Positions 1 to 10,700 of a DNA stretch of 64,000 nt are shown here, piece after piece. The notes beneath the pieces were generated by a model. That model searched no databases and was not told the DNA's origin. It saw only the letters and a program-made list of their open reading frames with translations. How positions within the stretch are numbered: the stretch's first letter is position 1; each line of letters begins with the position of its first letter. This stretch comes from Pycnococcus provasolii (taxonomy: Eukaryota > Chlorophyta > Pseudoscourfieldiophyceae > Pseudoscourfieldiales > Pycnococcaceae), in the NCBI GenBank assembly GCA_938743325.2, contig OW568869.1, positions 372,001-436,000 of the forward strand, given 5' to 3'. A program made the position numbers and the translations under genes.

Positions 1-480
1 ATGAAAACCAACCCAAAGGAAGCACACAGCACGAGCACACGAGCACGAGCACACACGAGCACACACACTTACTTAGTAAGCTAAGCGAAATGCCTGGAGA
101 ATAATGTGACTTATGGACAGATTCGGGCGGCTGGCTGGGGACGACGATGCTTCTTCGATGAGATAAAAGGGAGGGAGGGAGGGGAGGGGAGGGGAGGAGA
201 AGGACCCGGTTGGCGGAGGGGGGGGAAGTGATTTTGGCTGGGTGGCTGGGTGGGAGGCGCCGGTGCTTTTATGCGGTATCCCCCGGACTCCATCCCGCGG
301 GCAGCCAGCCGGGCAGCCGGGGAGATGGATGGCGAACCTGGACTGTGGGGTCACTTGGGGAGGGCCAAGGTGATGCGCCTTGACGGAACCACTCGCCCAT
401 ATTATTGCCTCATCGCTCATCGCTCGTCATCATTGATGTCTTTAGATGGATATATTCTGTAAAATTCGCTTGCATTGTTA
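1..480. other. Intergenic, no gene seen; simple repeats
   Basis: No reading frame here resembles a protein. Positions 27-69 hold a degenerate ACACGAGC-type microsatellite. Positions about 166-206 are a G-rich run of GGGAGG and GGGGA units. The stretch lies upstream of the 5S rRNA gene, whose promoter is expected to be mostly internal. Confidence 0.6.
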
Positions 481-598
481 TCGCACGTTCATACCTTCTT
501 GAATCCGCCCGATCCCATCAGCACTCGGAAGCTAAGCAAGAATGGGCCGGATTAGTACTTGCTTGAGGAATCAGCATGGAACTCCCGGTGACGTGCGG
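481..598 (+). rRNA. 5S ribosomal RNA gene
   Basis: About 118 nt long, with the strongly conserved 5S core: GATCCCATCAGCACTCGGAA followed by GCTAAGC at 511-536, then GGGCCGGATTAGTACT at about 544-559, as in plant 5S. The ends pair as helix I: bases 482-489 (CGCACGTT) against 590-597 (GACGTGCG), with one G-U pair. A T-rich run beginning at 599 fits an RNA polymerase III terminator. It is a single copy here, not a tandem array, and lies 150 bp beyond the 3' end of the convergent ALG12 gene. The exact ends are inferred from the helix. Confidence 0.9.
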
Positions 599-749
599 TT
601 TCTTTTTTTGCAGGATCGATTCGCAGGAAGATATGAAAATACTATACATAGGTACGGTAAGTTTACGTCCATAAATTAAAAAAAATATACACGGTATTTC
701 ATTACTTGGTATGTACTGTACTATTGAAATTCCCCTATGTACTCCTCCT

Positions 750-2654
750 TTACTCATGCAGCAACCTGTGCACGTAAACGGCGTCGCGTGTGCGCACGTG
801 AATGAACGGCAGCCTTTTCAAGTCGAGCTGATATCCATCAAACGCTTGCGCTGCACTCACCTTCACATATCCGGGAACACTTTCGGACTCAGAGAGCAAG
901 TGCGTAAATCCCTTTTGTGCGAGCTCGTCGTCAAGCAAGCCTTCCTCCTTGCTGTACTCGTATTTGAAATGCGGCGCCGCGGCGTCGCCGTTGCCACGGC
1001 GAAACGAGTAGCGCGTCACGCCAGACATCGCTGCGAGGTTGCCCACATGAATGCGTACGGAGGCGTCGCGTGCTGCATTAAGCGTTGTCGAGCGGCGCGT
1101 CTCGTCAATGTGCGCGTGCAGCTGCGCGATCGCGGCAGCTCCGGGATAGTTCGCTCGGCTCGCGGCAAGATGCAAGGCAAAGAATGCAGCCTGAAGAGTC
1201 AGAAGGCCGAGGATGACAACACCGCAGATCAACCGACGAAGCTTTCCACGGCGACTCCATACTGCGGCGACGGTGTCAGCCGCTGACAGGTTGACCCATG
1301 GAACAACCGGAAGCACGAAACGAAGTTCCTTGTGATCCAACACCGAAAACAGGCACACGGCGACGCCAGCAATGCACAGGGGCACGATGTCCACGCGATA
1401 CCACATGCGTCGAGGGCCCATCACGGGTACAAGCGCGGCGAGCACGGCGAGCGCAGCAAGAGGTGCCGCCGCGCCGAGTAGCTTTGGCAAGGCAGACGTT
1501 CCGTACCAGTGCCATGGGCTCTTGCCCCACTGCACGCTTTTGCCCTCAATCGCGTTAAACTTGAACACCTCACCCTCAGGCCAAACGTACTGCGGCACGT
1601 CGTCGATGCCGGCGGCAGCTTCGGCTTGCCACGGCGGCGTGTCAAACGCAACGGACGCGGCAACGGACGCGGCGGCTGCGACTGCGCCCACGACCGCACC
1701 AAGCGCGATTGGAACGCGCGGTGCACCGAGCCAGCACCACGCGGCGTATGGTACGCCAACCAGCACGAGGTCGCACCGCATCGAGACGGCGACGCCTGCC
1801 ATGACTGCACCGCCGATGAGTGCCCATGTTCTCCCGCCGCGACGGTAACAGCCCGCCGCGAATGTGCTGGCTACGAGCGCGTACGCGTTGGGAATGAGCC
1901 GCGAGCTGTAGTAGACGACGTGAGGTTGCGTCACGAGGAGCATGCCAGCGACACACGCCGCAACGAATCCTTTCGACCTCTGCACAGCCCTTCGGTATGA
2001 GGTGAACGCGACAGTCGCGATGATGGCGAGGACGACACGCACCGCCACCTGTCGGATGAGCGCGTCGTCAAGGCCGCGCGTCATAGGTGATGTTCGTCTC
2101 TGCACCCAAGTTCGTGGCGTTAGGTTGGCGGGCGACGGCAAGTCAAGCAGCCACACAAATGCGTCGTGGATGTACGTGCTGGAGTCCAGCAAGTGCTGGA
2201 TTGCGTCGAAAACGGGCTTGGACGCAACAGCGAGCGCGGCGGGCGGAATGAATGATCGGCGCACCGAGCCGGGGAAGACGACGTGGTCGTAGTCACCGAA
2301 TGCTTGTTGTGAGTACCCTAGATATGCGACATCATGCGACGATTGTATGCCGAACGACTCTTCGACTTTCGTGTAGGGGCAGAGGAGGATGGAGGTCATC
2401 AAGGCGACGAGGAAGAGGACGTCAAGGAACCAGAGCGGTCTGTCACTCGCACCTAGGGTCTCCTTCACTTCCACGGATGTTCGTTTGATGACGTCTCTGA
2501 TGTCGTCGTGTCCCTTTTTCCCCAGCGCATGTTTTTCGAGCTGCCAGGCGACGGCGGGAGGAAGGTGCGCGTACGGATCTTCCGCGGACTCCTCACGCTT
2601 CGAAGAAGAAGAAGAGGCGTGACGACGGCGCACCACGGGCTGGGAGGACGACAT
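750..2654 (-). CDS. ALG12: ALG12-like alpha-1,6-mannosyltransferase (GT22)
   Basis: 634 residues starting at ATG. ALG12 adds the eighth mannose, from dolichyl-phosphate mannose, to the lipid-linked N-glycan precursor in the ER lumen. The GT22 luminal loop is clear: TKVEESFGIQ at residues 95-104, then a YDHVVFPG stretch and an RSFIPP-like stretch. HKELRF sits at about residue 438, the form typical of ALG12. Between them lie many hydrophobic segments expected of a polytopic ER protein. The C-terminal region (NYPGAAAI, then a TRYSFRRG-like stretch) also fits ALG12. PIG-B and ALG9 are relatives but match the HKELRF and loop context less well. It is divergent from the bestrophin-like gene and shares an upstream interval with telomere-like motifs. 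Confidence 0.85.
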   Translation of the reverse strand: MSSSQPVVRRRHASSSSSKREESAEDPYAHLPPAVAWQLEKHALGKKGHDDIRDVIKRTSVEVKETLGASDRPLWFLDVLFLVALMTSILLCPYTKVEESFGIQSSHDVAYLGYSQQAFGDYDHVVFPGSVRRSFIPPAALAVASKPVFDAIQHLLDSSTYIHDAFVWLLDLPSPANLTPRTWVQRRTSPMTRGLDDALIRQVAVRVVLAIIATVAFTSYRRAVQRSKGFVAACVAGMLLVTQPHVVYYSSRLIPNAYALVASTFAAGCYRRGGRTWALIGGAVMAGVAVSMRCDLVLVGVPYAAWCWLGAPRVPIALGAVVGAVAAAASVAASVAFDTPPWQAEAAAGIDDVPQYVWPEGEVFKFNAIEGKSVQWGKSPWHWYGTSALPKLLGAAAPLAALAVLAALVPVMGPRRMWYRVDIVPLCIAGVAVCLFSVLDHKELRFVLPVVPWVNLSAADTVAAVWSRRGKLRRLICGVVILGLLTLQAAFFALHLAASRANYPGAAAIAQLHAHIDETRRSTTLNAARDASVRIHVGNLAAMSGVTRYSFRRGNGDAAAPHFKYEYSKEEGLLDDELAQKGFTHLLSESESVPGYVKVSAAQAFDGYQLDLKRLPFIHVRTRDAVYVHRLLHE

Positions 2655-2721
2655 CGGCGGCGATGCCTAAAATGGAACGAAAAGGAAAAAGAGCCCCAAA
2701 CCAACCAGGCACGAACCGTTC

Positions 2722-2765
2722 GTTAGGGTATTAGGCTAGGTGCTAGGGCGGCTAGGGTTAACCCA
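2722..2765. promoter_or_regulatory. Telomere-like motifs in a divergent promoter
   Basis: The 206-bp gap between the divergent ALG12 and bestrophin-like genes contains a cluster of TTAGGG-like words (TTAGGGTATTAGG, then CTAGGG twice, then TTAACCC). These are degenerate, not a perfect array. The regulatory role is inferred from the recurrence of such motifs in other promoter gaps of this window. Confidence 0.4.
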
Positions 2766-2860
2766 AACTCTCTCGGAAAATCTACCTTAAATCTGGTTGG
2801 ATCATCTGGCACACCCCCTTTTTCTTTCTCGTACATGTATTCAAACTGAGATTGCATGGA

Positions 2861-4153
2861 ATGTCGGCGTGTGACACATACGCGCTCTCCATCCTGCCTC
2901 CCCGTCGTCGTGCCTCTCCGCCGTCGTGCTGTAGCCTCCCCGCACAGCAGGTTCGCACCGTCGATGAACATGGCAAGACCGTCGCGTACGATGTGCATGT
3001 TCTCACGCGGTGGGGCGTGTTCTGGGCGTATGGGGGCACGATCTTCAATCGGAAGATCTTTGCGCTCGGATTAACCCTTTTTGCTGTTATCGTCATCTCC
3101 TTTACTGGCGCGACAATCACCTTCGCGATGGAGAAACCCAGCGCACGTGTCGACATCTCGAACTACATAACGCTTTTTGGCATGATCTCGACGCTCATTG
3201 GATTTGTCCTCGGACTGTACCAGAGCGAATCCGTCGCGCGATGGCGCGCGATGAGGTTCGAACAACTTGGTGGACTTTGGGGAGCCATTCACAACATCAG
3301 CCTGCTGCTCGGAATATGGCTTCCCGACGACAAAGAGGAGGGTCGTGACAACGTCGACAAGAAGGACACTAGTACTGCATCTCGTCAAGCCGCTCCTCAT
3401 CCAGCAGCATCTTATCGATCAGCCGAGCAACAACAAACCTCCTCCTCCTCTCCTCCTCTCCCTGCGAGCGAAGACAACGCAATAATCAAGCGCACCGTGC
3501 TTCGCTGGATGCTGGCAAGCCACGCTCTCACATACTTCCAAGCAATTAACAGGCCATCGGAGGGATTGGATGCCGCGGTGGCGGAAGGATCGCTCACTGA
3601 GGACGAACGTGCAATTCTAAGCAGCGTTCCTGACTGGATGCGCGCCCAGGTGCTTTGGAGTTGGATCGCGGAAGTGGGTCAAAATCTTGCTAGCACGCAT
3701 CGCATGCCGCAGTCACTCACGAACCTGCCTATTTTCTTGAATCACTGCTTGAATGCGCGCGGGTGCATTGGATCGATTGGGTTTTACCTTGACAGCCAGC
3801 TCCCATATTCGTACGTTCACCTCGTGAACTGGATTGTGAAGGCTCATTTGGTGTTCATCTCTGTCTTATACGGCTACACGCTAAGCGCTATCACATTCAA
3901 CACGATATATTTCAGTACACTTGTTTCAGTGCGCATCTACGAGGCGATCATCAAGGCGTTGTTGGGCGGTGCGGGTGTCCTTCTGAATGTGTGTTTCTTT
4001 CAAGGCATCTTGGAGATACAGGCGACGCTGCGCAATCCATTTGGGGACGAACCTGATTGTTTTCCCAGCGGTGCCGACCACGCCAACATGCGATTCGGTG
4101 CCATGTCACTTATGGGAGTGCGTGCGCCTCCCCAGCACTGGTTTGATGTTTAG
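2861..4153 (+). CDS. Bestrophin-like anion channel family protein
   Basis: 430 residues from the ATG at 2861; the frame is open further upstream, but only from a TTG. A hydrophobic helix (FALGLTLFAVIVISFTG) is followed by ITLFGMISTLIGFVLGLYQS and then RWRAMRFEQLGGLW, the arrangement seen in bestrophin/RFP-TM proteins, where an RW(W)E-type stretch follows the second helix. A polar insertion rich in Ser and Gln (about residues 165-215) separates this from a second half with PDWMRAQVLW and QLPYSYVHLVNWIV, which resembles the late bestrophin helices. Plant and algal members are thylakoid or plasma-membrane anion channels. The subcellular site cannot be read here; the Arg-rich N-terminus could be a weak transit peptide. 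It converges with the coiled-coil gene, 27 bp between stops. Confidence 0.6.
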   Translation: MSACDTYALSILPPRRRASPPSCCSLPAQQVRTVDEHGKTVAYDVHVLTRWGVFWAYGGTIFNRKIFALGLTLFAVIVISFTGATITFAMEKPSARVDISNYITLFGMISTLIGFVLGLYQSESVARWRAMRFEQLGGLWGAIHNISLLLGIWLPDDKEEGRDNVDKKDTSTASRQAAPHPAASYRSAEQQQTSSSSPPLPASEDNAIIKRTVLRWMLASHALTYFQAINRPSEGLDAAVAEGSLTEDERAILSSVPDWMRAQVLWSWIAEVGQNLASTHRMPQSLTNLPIFLNHCLNARGCIGSIGFYLDSQLPYSYVHLVNWIVKAHLVFISVLYGYTLSAITFNTIYFSTLVSVRIYEAIIKALLGGAGVLLNVCFFQGILEIQATLRNPFGDEPDCFPSGADHANMRFGAMSLMGVRAPPQHWFDV

Positions 4154-4179
4154 TTTCAAAAACAAACACAAAAGTAACG

Positions 4180-5583
4180 TTACACATTCCGAACCAGCTG
4201 AAGTTTCTGATGAATGCCCGAGAGAACGGTGGTATACGCATCCTCTCCCCCGTTGGTCGGGTCGCCGCCGTTCTTGTCGAGCGCGAACGCCGCCGTCTCT
4301 TTCATTGGCGACGGCGCGGGTGGCGGAGCGTCGTGCAACGCCACCTCATCCAAGGTCTCTTCTGCCGTTCCCTCTCGTGGCGTTGCCGTTGACTGCGGCG
4401 GGGTTGCAGGCGGTGGCAGCGATGCCGCCTGCGCCTGCTGCATTGCCGCCCTTGCTGCTGCCTGCGCTTCACCCAGCGCCTCACCCAGCGCGCAGTTGTC
4501 AGACCAAAGGCTTTCGAGTTCAGCGCTCATGTCCTCCACCTCCAACAGAAGCTTTCGCACGGCATCGCCCTGGCCACTGCGTTTCAGCTCGCCGAGTTCT
4601 GCCTCGGCATTCGCGAGACGATTCTCCGCAGCCTCCGCACGACTTCGCAACCCCACCACGTCGCCGTCGCCGTCGCCGTCTCCGCCTCTACTGCCCTGTT
4701 GGCTCATCGTCGCATCGGTGCCAGTCACCTTCCTTCGTAGTTCCGCAAGCTCGTTTTCGAGGCGCGCCTGACCCACCTCCGCATTTGCCGCGCGATTCTC
4801 CGCCTCGGAGCTTTCACGCCGCAGCACCGCGAGTTCGCGCTCAAGTGCGCCGACGCGAATCAGCGCGGCGTCGCGTTCGTCTCGCGCGGTGGCTGCCGCG
4901 GCGATGGCGCGCCTTGGCGTTGCGTCCGCGTCGCCTCCGAACGACCCGCTCCTGGTAACGTCTGCCGACGGGCTCGGCGGCACGGCGTCCGCGACGCCCG
5001 TCGCGGACGACTCGCGTAGTTCCGCGAGTTCCTCCTCTGCGCGTAGCTGCTCCGCCTCGGCATCTGCCGCACGCTGCTCAGCAAGCCTGAGTCTAAGCCT
5101 CGCATCCTCCGCCGCGGCGTTCGCTTGTTTTTCCGAGTCGCGCGCCGCGGCGGTGAACGTCGCGGCTTCCGTCTTTGCTCTTTCCGCCTCGTCGCGCGCT
5201 TGGTCACGTTCCTTGGTTGCGTTCGTCTTGGCTTGTACAGCTTCGTCCGTTTGCTTTTGTAGTTGCGCCATCTGTCTTTTGTAGTCTTCCACGATAGCGT
5301 TTGTGTCTTTTGTGGTTTGTTCGGCGAGCGTCTGCGCTTCTTTTTGCAGTCTGGTAGCGACGGTAGCTTCTCTTCGTTTCGCGTACAGTTCGTGTCTCAA
5401 CCTCGCCATTTCCACTTCGAGCTCGTGGATGGTCTCCGCAGACGCATCATTCACGGATGAAGAAGGGTTAGCATTCAATGAAGAAGAAGAAGCAGGGGAC
5501 GAGGCAACCACTTCAGGTTGTGGCACATGTTCATCGTTTAACATTAACACGGACGGGTTGGCGGTGGTCTCCATGTTTTCCAT
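4180..5583 (-). CDS. Coiled-coil protein, unknown function
   Basis: 467 residues from the first ATG (5583); the longer frame starts at GTG. Residues about 55-390 are almost continuous heptad sequence rich in Ala, Glu and Arg, with repeated AEAEL- and RLANAEAEL-type units, so a long parallel coiled coil is expected. The flanking ends are low-complexity and acidic or proline-rich. No enzymatic motif or membrane segment is visible. A structural or tethering role, such as cytoskeletal or Golgi-associated, is possible but not shown. A perfect (CCCTAA)10 array starts about 145 bp upstream of the start. Confidence 0.7.
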   Translation of the reverse strand: MENMETTANPSVLMLNDEHVPQPEVVASSPASSSSLNANPSSSVNDASAETIHELEVEMARLRHELYAKRREATVATRLQKEAQTLAEQTTKDTNAIVEDYKRQMAQLQKQTDEAVQAKTNATKERDQARDEAERAKTEAATFTAAARDSEKQANAAAEDARLRLRLAEQRAADAEAEQLRAEEELAELRESSATGVADAVPPSPSADVTRSGSFGGDADATPRRAIAAAATARDERDAALIRVGALERELAVLRRESSEAENRAANAEVGQARLENELAELRRKVTGTDATMSQQGSRGGDGDGDGDVVGLRSRAEAAENRLANAEAELGELKRSGQGDAVRKLLLEVEDMSAELESLWSDNCALGEALGEAQAAARAAMQQAQAASLPPPATPPQSTATPREGTAEETLDEVALHDAPPPAPSPMKETAAFALDKNGGDPTNGGEDAYTTVLSGIHQKLQLVRNV

Positions 5584-6191
5584 CGAGACCACGGGAAATG
5601 GACTAATGGAGAGGGGGGGGAAGAAAGACGGTCAACGAAGTGCAAGGGGTTATTTGTCGGGCCCACTGTATTTCTCCGACGTTTCGGTTCGATTTCTACA
5701 TTACCCGACCAGAACCACCGACCTAACACCCTAACCCTAACCCTAACCCTAACCCTAACCCTAACCCTAACCCTAACCCTAACCCTAAGGGCAGAGTTAT
5801 CATTGCACACGCCGACCAGATAGATGACTCGCCCGACCGATTTCCTTGAATTAAAAAATGATAATGAATTCCCGCTGCTTTTCTTCGAAGGGGTCTGGGC
5901 CCTGGGGGACGCTCGCTCGCTCTCAGCCTCTCCTTTTTATCAGTCTGTGTTTGTAGTTTTTAGTATTAGGGGCCTTTTGGGTGTGGTGGGGCCGTACTTC
6001 CAAGTTCCTACTGTGCTGGGGCTGCACTGGATTTGGTTTTTTTTCTGCCGCGTCTCTCTCGTCTTTTTCTGTTTTTCACCTGTTCTGTTTCAGCTTTTCT
6101 GTTTCATCATCAAGGGGGGGGGCTTGGGCATCAGCGCATCATCGGACTGACATCGAATACTGTAGTTCTACGAGTAGTGTGCACTCTCGTG
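5584..6191. other. Divergent promoter region
   Basis: The gap between the coiled-coil gene and the SirB1-like gene. It holds the (CCCTAA)10 array, then a T- and pyrimidine-rich stretch (about 6030-6105) and a G7 run at about 6114-6120. No extra gene is supported. The SirB1-like frame stays open back to a TTG at 6033, so a longer 5' exon cannot be fully excluded. Confidence 0.5.
5729..5788 (+). repeat. Interstitial telomere-type array, (CCCTAA)10
   Basis: Ten perfect CCCTAA units, i.e. TTAGGG on the minus strand. It sits inside a divergent promoter between two intact genes, so it is not a chromosome end. The unit is the vertebrate-type repeat, not the TTTAGGG of most land plants. Confidence 0.95.
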
Positions 6192-6333
6192 ATGATGGTG
6201 GCGCACTCTTCTGGTCTCCCCCTACCTTTAAGGGGATTGGGGGGCTTGGGCAGAACCACGTACTCAGCGGCTCGTCCTCGGGGTCTCCATCGTCGTGGAC
6301 GTTTTCCGTTCAAGTCGTCGTCACCATCGTCGT

Positions 6334-6368
<35 letters not shown>

Positions 6369-7412
6369 TCGTCGTCGTCAAACACCGCGCCCGAGCCTGA
6401 GTTTGGAAAGGCGGGTGCAGACAGAGACACGTGGGAAGGATACGCAATCACCGCGCGACAGAACTTCACGAGGTGCATGGAAGCAGATGCAGAGAACATC
6501 GACGTCGTCGACGCGGTGCTCCAGCTCGCAGCCGAGGACGACGCCGTGCGCACAAGAGCAACCGTGCCACTGCCCGTGCAGTCGTACGTGAACCGAGTCG
6601 AAAAGCTCGTCAACGAGTGCTCGAAGCAGCTGGAAAGCAAGGAAGACCTGAACAACGAAGAGAGAGTGGCGTTCGTCTACGACTTCATCATCAACGGGTA
6701 CAAATACAAGCTGCCCATAGAACAGGAGCTGATTTCGCCGTACCGCACATACTTTCACAACGTGCTCGCGCAAAGGCAGGGTAACCCCGCGTCGTTAGCC
6801 TGCCTGCTGTACGGCGTGCTCGAGCGCATAGAGAAGAAGGGACTGATTTCGTCGTTCGAGGTCGTGCTCGCACAGCGCGGCAACTACACGGCGCTTCCCA
6901 GCGTCGTCGCGCAGGTGGTTGGAGGTGACGTCGACGTGGCGACGCCAAAGCGAATTGTCGGTGACTGCCTCTACACACTGAAGCGGTTCTACTGGCCATG
7001 GGAGTGGAGCCCGCAGTCGGATTCAGGCTTTTTGCCAGCCGCTGAGGCGCTTGTGGCCGCGCACGGACGCGTGGGTAAGGTTGGTTCGGTCGTAGGCGTG
7101 ATGCAGGGCATGGGACGCCCGTTCGGCGATCTCACGTGCGCTCGGATGGCAACCTCAAGGCTGGCAGATTTGGAGGGTGGTCACGAGCTTCGCGACCTCG
7201 CCGTGCTGCTCGCCCATGACAACGACTCGCGTGGCGCATACGATCTGTGCCAGCGCTACATGGAGAGCGACGCATTTTTGAGTTTGAGTACGGATGCCGC
7301 GTTAGACCGTCCAGCGGCACGCGAGTCTTTGGACGCATTTCAGGCGATGATCACGAAGCTCGAGCGCGATCACCTGGAGGCGAGCATGGCGGCAGATGCG
7401 GAGAGTAAATAA
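6192..7412 (+). CDS. SirB1-type (transglutaminase-like fold) protein
   Basis: 406 residues from the first in-frame ATG (6192). The N-terminus is Arg/Ser-rich and looks like an organelle transit peptide, followed by a serine tract of about 20 residues encoded by a TCG/TCA microsatellite. The body resembles the SirB1 N-terminal domain (a transglutaminase-like fold lacking obvious catalysis): the region around NEERVAFVYDFIINGYKY, ISPYRTYFHNVLAQRQGNPASL, LLYGVLERI and FEVVLAQRGNYTALPS matches its pattern of an NPASL-type turn followed by a short beta strand. Plant relatives are plastid proteins of unclear function. The remaining C-terminal part is helical. Family assignment is from memory of the pattern, not a search. 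Confidence 0.55.
6314..6379 (+). repeat. TCG/TCA microsatellite coding for polyserine
   Basis: A trinucleotide tract within the SirB1-like frame. It encodes a serine homopolymer just after the presumed transit peptide and is likely length-variable between strains. Confidence 0.85.
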
Positions 7413-7776
7413 TAACTATCACATATTTCCCGCTTGTTCATCGTGTTGCACGCCACTTCACCGCCGTCCGTCGCCATCGGGCGAAACTCCAGGACTCCGA
7501 ATGGAGCAGACGGCTCGCCTGAAGTGTTAGCTAAGATGTTGGGAGGAGCCAACTAACACCATGGGTTAGGGACGATGTGTCACGTGACTGTGCGTAACTC
7601 CGCCACGCGACGGGTCCCTCCAAACCTCCAAGAATCAAAGGCGGGTGGGACCAGAAAACCAAGGCCACGGCGGATCCCGACCGCGGGCCCCTTTTTGCTC
7701 TTTTCCCTCTCCTGCTATTATCCACATTCGCCATTCGCACGTGTCCCCCCATATTTATCATTGTCCTATCATAATA
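7413..7776. other. Intergenic/promoter, nothing recognised
   Basis: 364 bp between two genes on the same strand. No RNA gene or repeat was recognised. The downstream reading frame stays open back to a GTG at 7645, but the first ATG is at 7777. Confidence 0.5.
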
Positions 7777-10700
7777 ATGCTGTCGCGGATGTGGTTGCGG
7801 CAGCAGCCTCGCAGTCGTCCGCCGGCTTCGTCTTTGTCGCACAGTGGCAGGCGACCGCAAAGGTTCGGTTTAGCCCGTCCTTCCCCTCTACTACTACCAC
7901 TACGTCAGCGACGAATAGTACTCGTAGTTGCCTGTACAAGTTCTGCGCTGGGGTCCCACAAAGACACAGACGACAATGGACAGCCGCCGCCACCGCCACC
8001 GAAATTGGAAGAAGTGGAGTTGCCGACGCAAGAGAAGTCGGAATCCGACGCCGCCGCCACGACTACCACCACATCCTCCTCCACGTCGTCATCACCACAA
8101 AAAACTATCACAAAAAAGAAAGTCGTCAAGAAGAAGAAGCCTGTTCCCACGCGTCAGGAGTACACGGATACCAACGTGGCACAGCTCGACCGCCTGCTGC
8201 GAGAATACAAACGAAACCGCAATAACAGAACGACGGGAACTGCCGTGGCTGAGCTCGTCGCCAACATCGCCACGGAGCTAACGAACGAAAACCTCACGGA
8301 ACGCGATAATCTGAAAAATATGGCGAACGAGCTTGCCACCTTCTTGCGCAGAAACGCCAAAGAAGTGCCAAGCAGCAACTGGGCGGCGTGCGCACAGGCT
8401 ATGGCGCGCACATTCCCTCGCGAGCGTGCGAGCCGCACGTGCCTTATCACGCGTAGGATGTTCAAGGGAATTCGACGGTACAGCGACGTTCCTCACCTAC
8501 GTGCTTACGTGAGCGACGTGGGCGAGCGGCACGCAGCCGTGATAATGGCGTACGCAGAAGCCGGCGACCTTGTCGGTTCCACTGGGTACTACATGCTGCT
8601 TCGCCGACGCGACGATCGAAGACGTGGAAGTTCGGTGGAAAGCACGAATGTGATGCTGCCCGATCCAGCCTGCACGCTTGAAGTGTGCACTTCGTACATG
8701 CTCGCCATGTCAACGTGCCAACGCCCTAGACAGGCAAGCGCAGCCTTTGACGTCGCCAGCGCGATTACAGCGCATAAGTCCGAGGATCTTTGGCTACGTC
8801 GGTGGCACCAACTGCCGCGCCGTTCCAAGGCGCAGGCGCTCAGGTCCATGCCTAAAGATCTTGGTGGTGTTGGTGCGGTCGACGTCGATGCCGTGTGGGA
8901 TGCGCTGGGCATCGGCACCTCCAGCTATGATGCGGCCCTTTATGCGACGAGCAGATATCGGGCGTACTTTTTCGACTGCAAGGCTATTCACACGCGCTTC
9001 GAGCGAGCGATTGATGCCGGAGGATCAGACGCGAAAAAGCTGTGCCGCAAAGCGTACCACTTCCGTGGCAGCGCATGCTACGTGCTGGCGTGCTGCCGCA
9101 CCGGGCGACCGTCCAGCGGCCACGTGGCCCTTCGAAGCATGATTGCGCGAGCGTTCGACTCCGGCTGGAAATTGCCACAGCGTCACAGGGACTCCACAAT
9201 TCGTCGCAAGGAGTCGAAGCTGCTATCCTACGCCGTCGTCGTGGCACTGCACGTGGAAATTCTTCGAGCATGCTCCGCAAAACCACTCATCGAATTTCGC
9301 GGTGACCATAGGCGCGCTGTTATGCTCTTCGAGCGCACATGGGACGACCTTGCGAAGCACGTCAGCGCCACGGCGGACAAAAATGCGTCAGCTCGTCAGG
9401 CGCAACGATCGCGTGATGCACCCGCGCTCCCGATCGACGCGTACGTTGCACGCATAGACTTCTACGGCAGGCGCTTGCGCAACTTGCCGCTCGCTCTGCG
9501 AACGGTCGTGGACCTCGTACCATCGGCGTCGACGACGCTGCTGCGCGACATAGATGTTCCGCCGACAACGCCGGATCGCAGGAAGATGGAGCGCATGCCA
9601 GCGCCGAACGACCGAGTCTTTGCGGCCATCTACCGAGCAATAGCTGCGGAAGCTAGTGGCACCAAGGCACATGACAATGCCGCACGTGAACAGCTTCGAA
9701 CATTGCGCGATCGACTACGTGCGGTGCAAAGCGCCGTGGCCAACGTGCCGCCTAGCGTGCACACTCTCGATGCTCTCGTGGCATGCGCACGCGAACTTGA
9801 TGTCGGCATACGCTCTGGCGATGCGTCCACAGCCTGGCGCGCTTTCGACAGGGAGTGGAGCATCATCAGCGCGTCCATCACCGGCGGTCTACCTTCATCG
9901 ACCTGCCTTGCTCTTGCGAGCGTGGCAGCACGAGCGGGTGACAGTTATCACGCAGATCTCGTGTGGATGGATGCGGCGCGCGCGCATGGTGCTCGCAACA
10001 GCAAGGCGGAGGACAGCTCGCAGGGCGCGTTGAATATCGTGCGATTTGACAAGGACATGAAGACAATCGCATTCTACACTCAAATGCTCATTGCATACGG
10101 TCGCGACGAACGTGGCGAAGACGTTCGCACCCTCTACCGCGACGTATTCGATGTGTTTCGCGATGCGAACGTGCGCTTTCTGCTTGATGCTCTCAACGAA
10201 CAAGGCGTGGGTGTTATGTGCGAATCGCGGGACGAAGCTGCCTCAGTCCGCACAGATACCTTCGACGACGCTGTGCACGAGGATGGCGTTGACCGCCGCG
10301 TTTGGTCGAATGCGTACGCCTCTTACCACGATCTCGATTCTAAGGATGGTAACATCGACGATGCCAGCGGCGGCGGAGACAACGGCAGCTTCGACGACGA
10401 CGATGAGATTGACGTCGACGTCGACGCGAGCTATGACTCTGACTCATGGAGCGAGAGAAGTCGTAACTTCTACGAAATGGAAATGGAGGACGATGGCAGT
10501 GAATTCAAGAAGCCGGAGCCTCCGCGAAGGCCAAGGACGCCTAGATTTGCGTCAGCGCCACGACGACAGCTGGCCATCGTGTCGATTGCGCTCCTGCATG
10601 CCTATGCGGATGCCCTGGCGAGCACCACTGGTGCGTACGGCGAGGCGGCGGCGGTGCACGCGGCGGTGCTTTATGCGGTTGGAAGTACTCGTGCATCGGA

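Noticed and set aside
750-2654. PIG-B (GPI mannosyltransferase III) assignment
   Set aside because: Same GT22 family, but HKELRF, the TKVEESFxIQ loop and the C-terminal NYPG region fit ALG12 better.
5729-5788. Chromosome end
   Set aside because: Intact genes lie close on both sides and the window continues 58 kb beyond it, so this is an interstitial array.
7645-7776. N-terminal extension of the large helical protein
   Set aside because: Starts at GTG; the first ATG is at 7777 and begins a credible transit peptide. The same reasoning trimmed several other TTG- or GTG-led frames.
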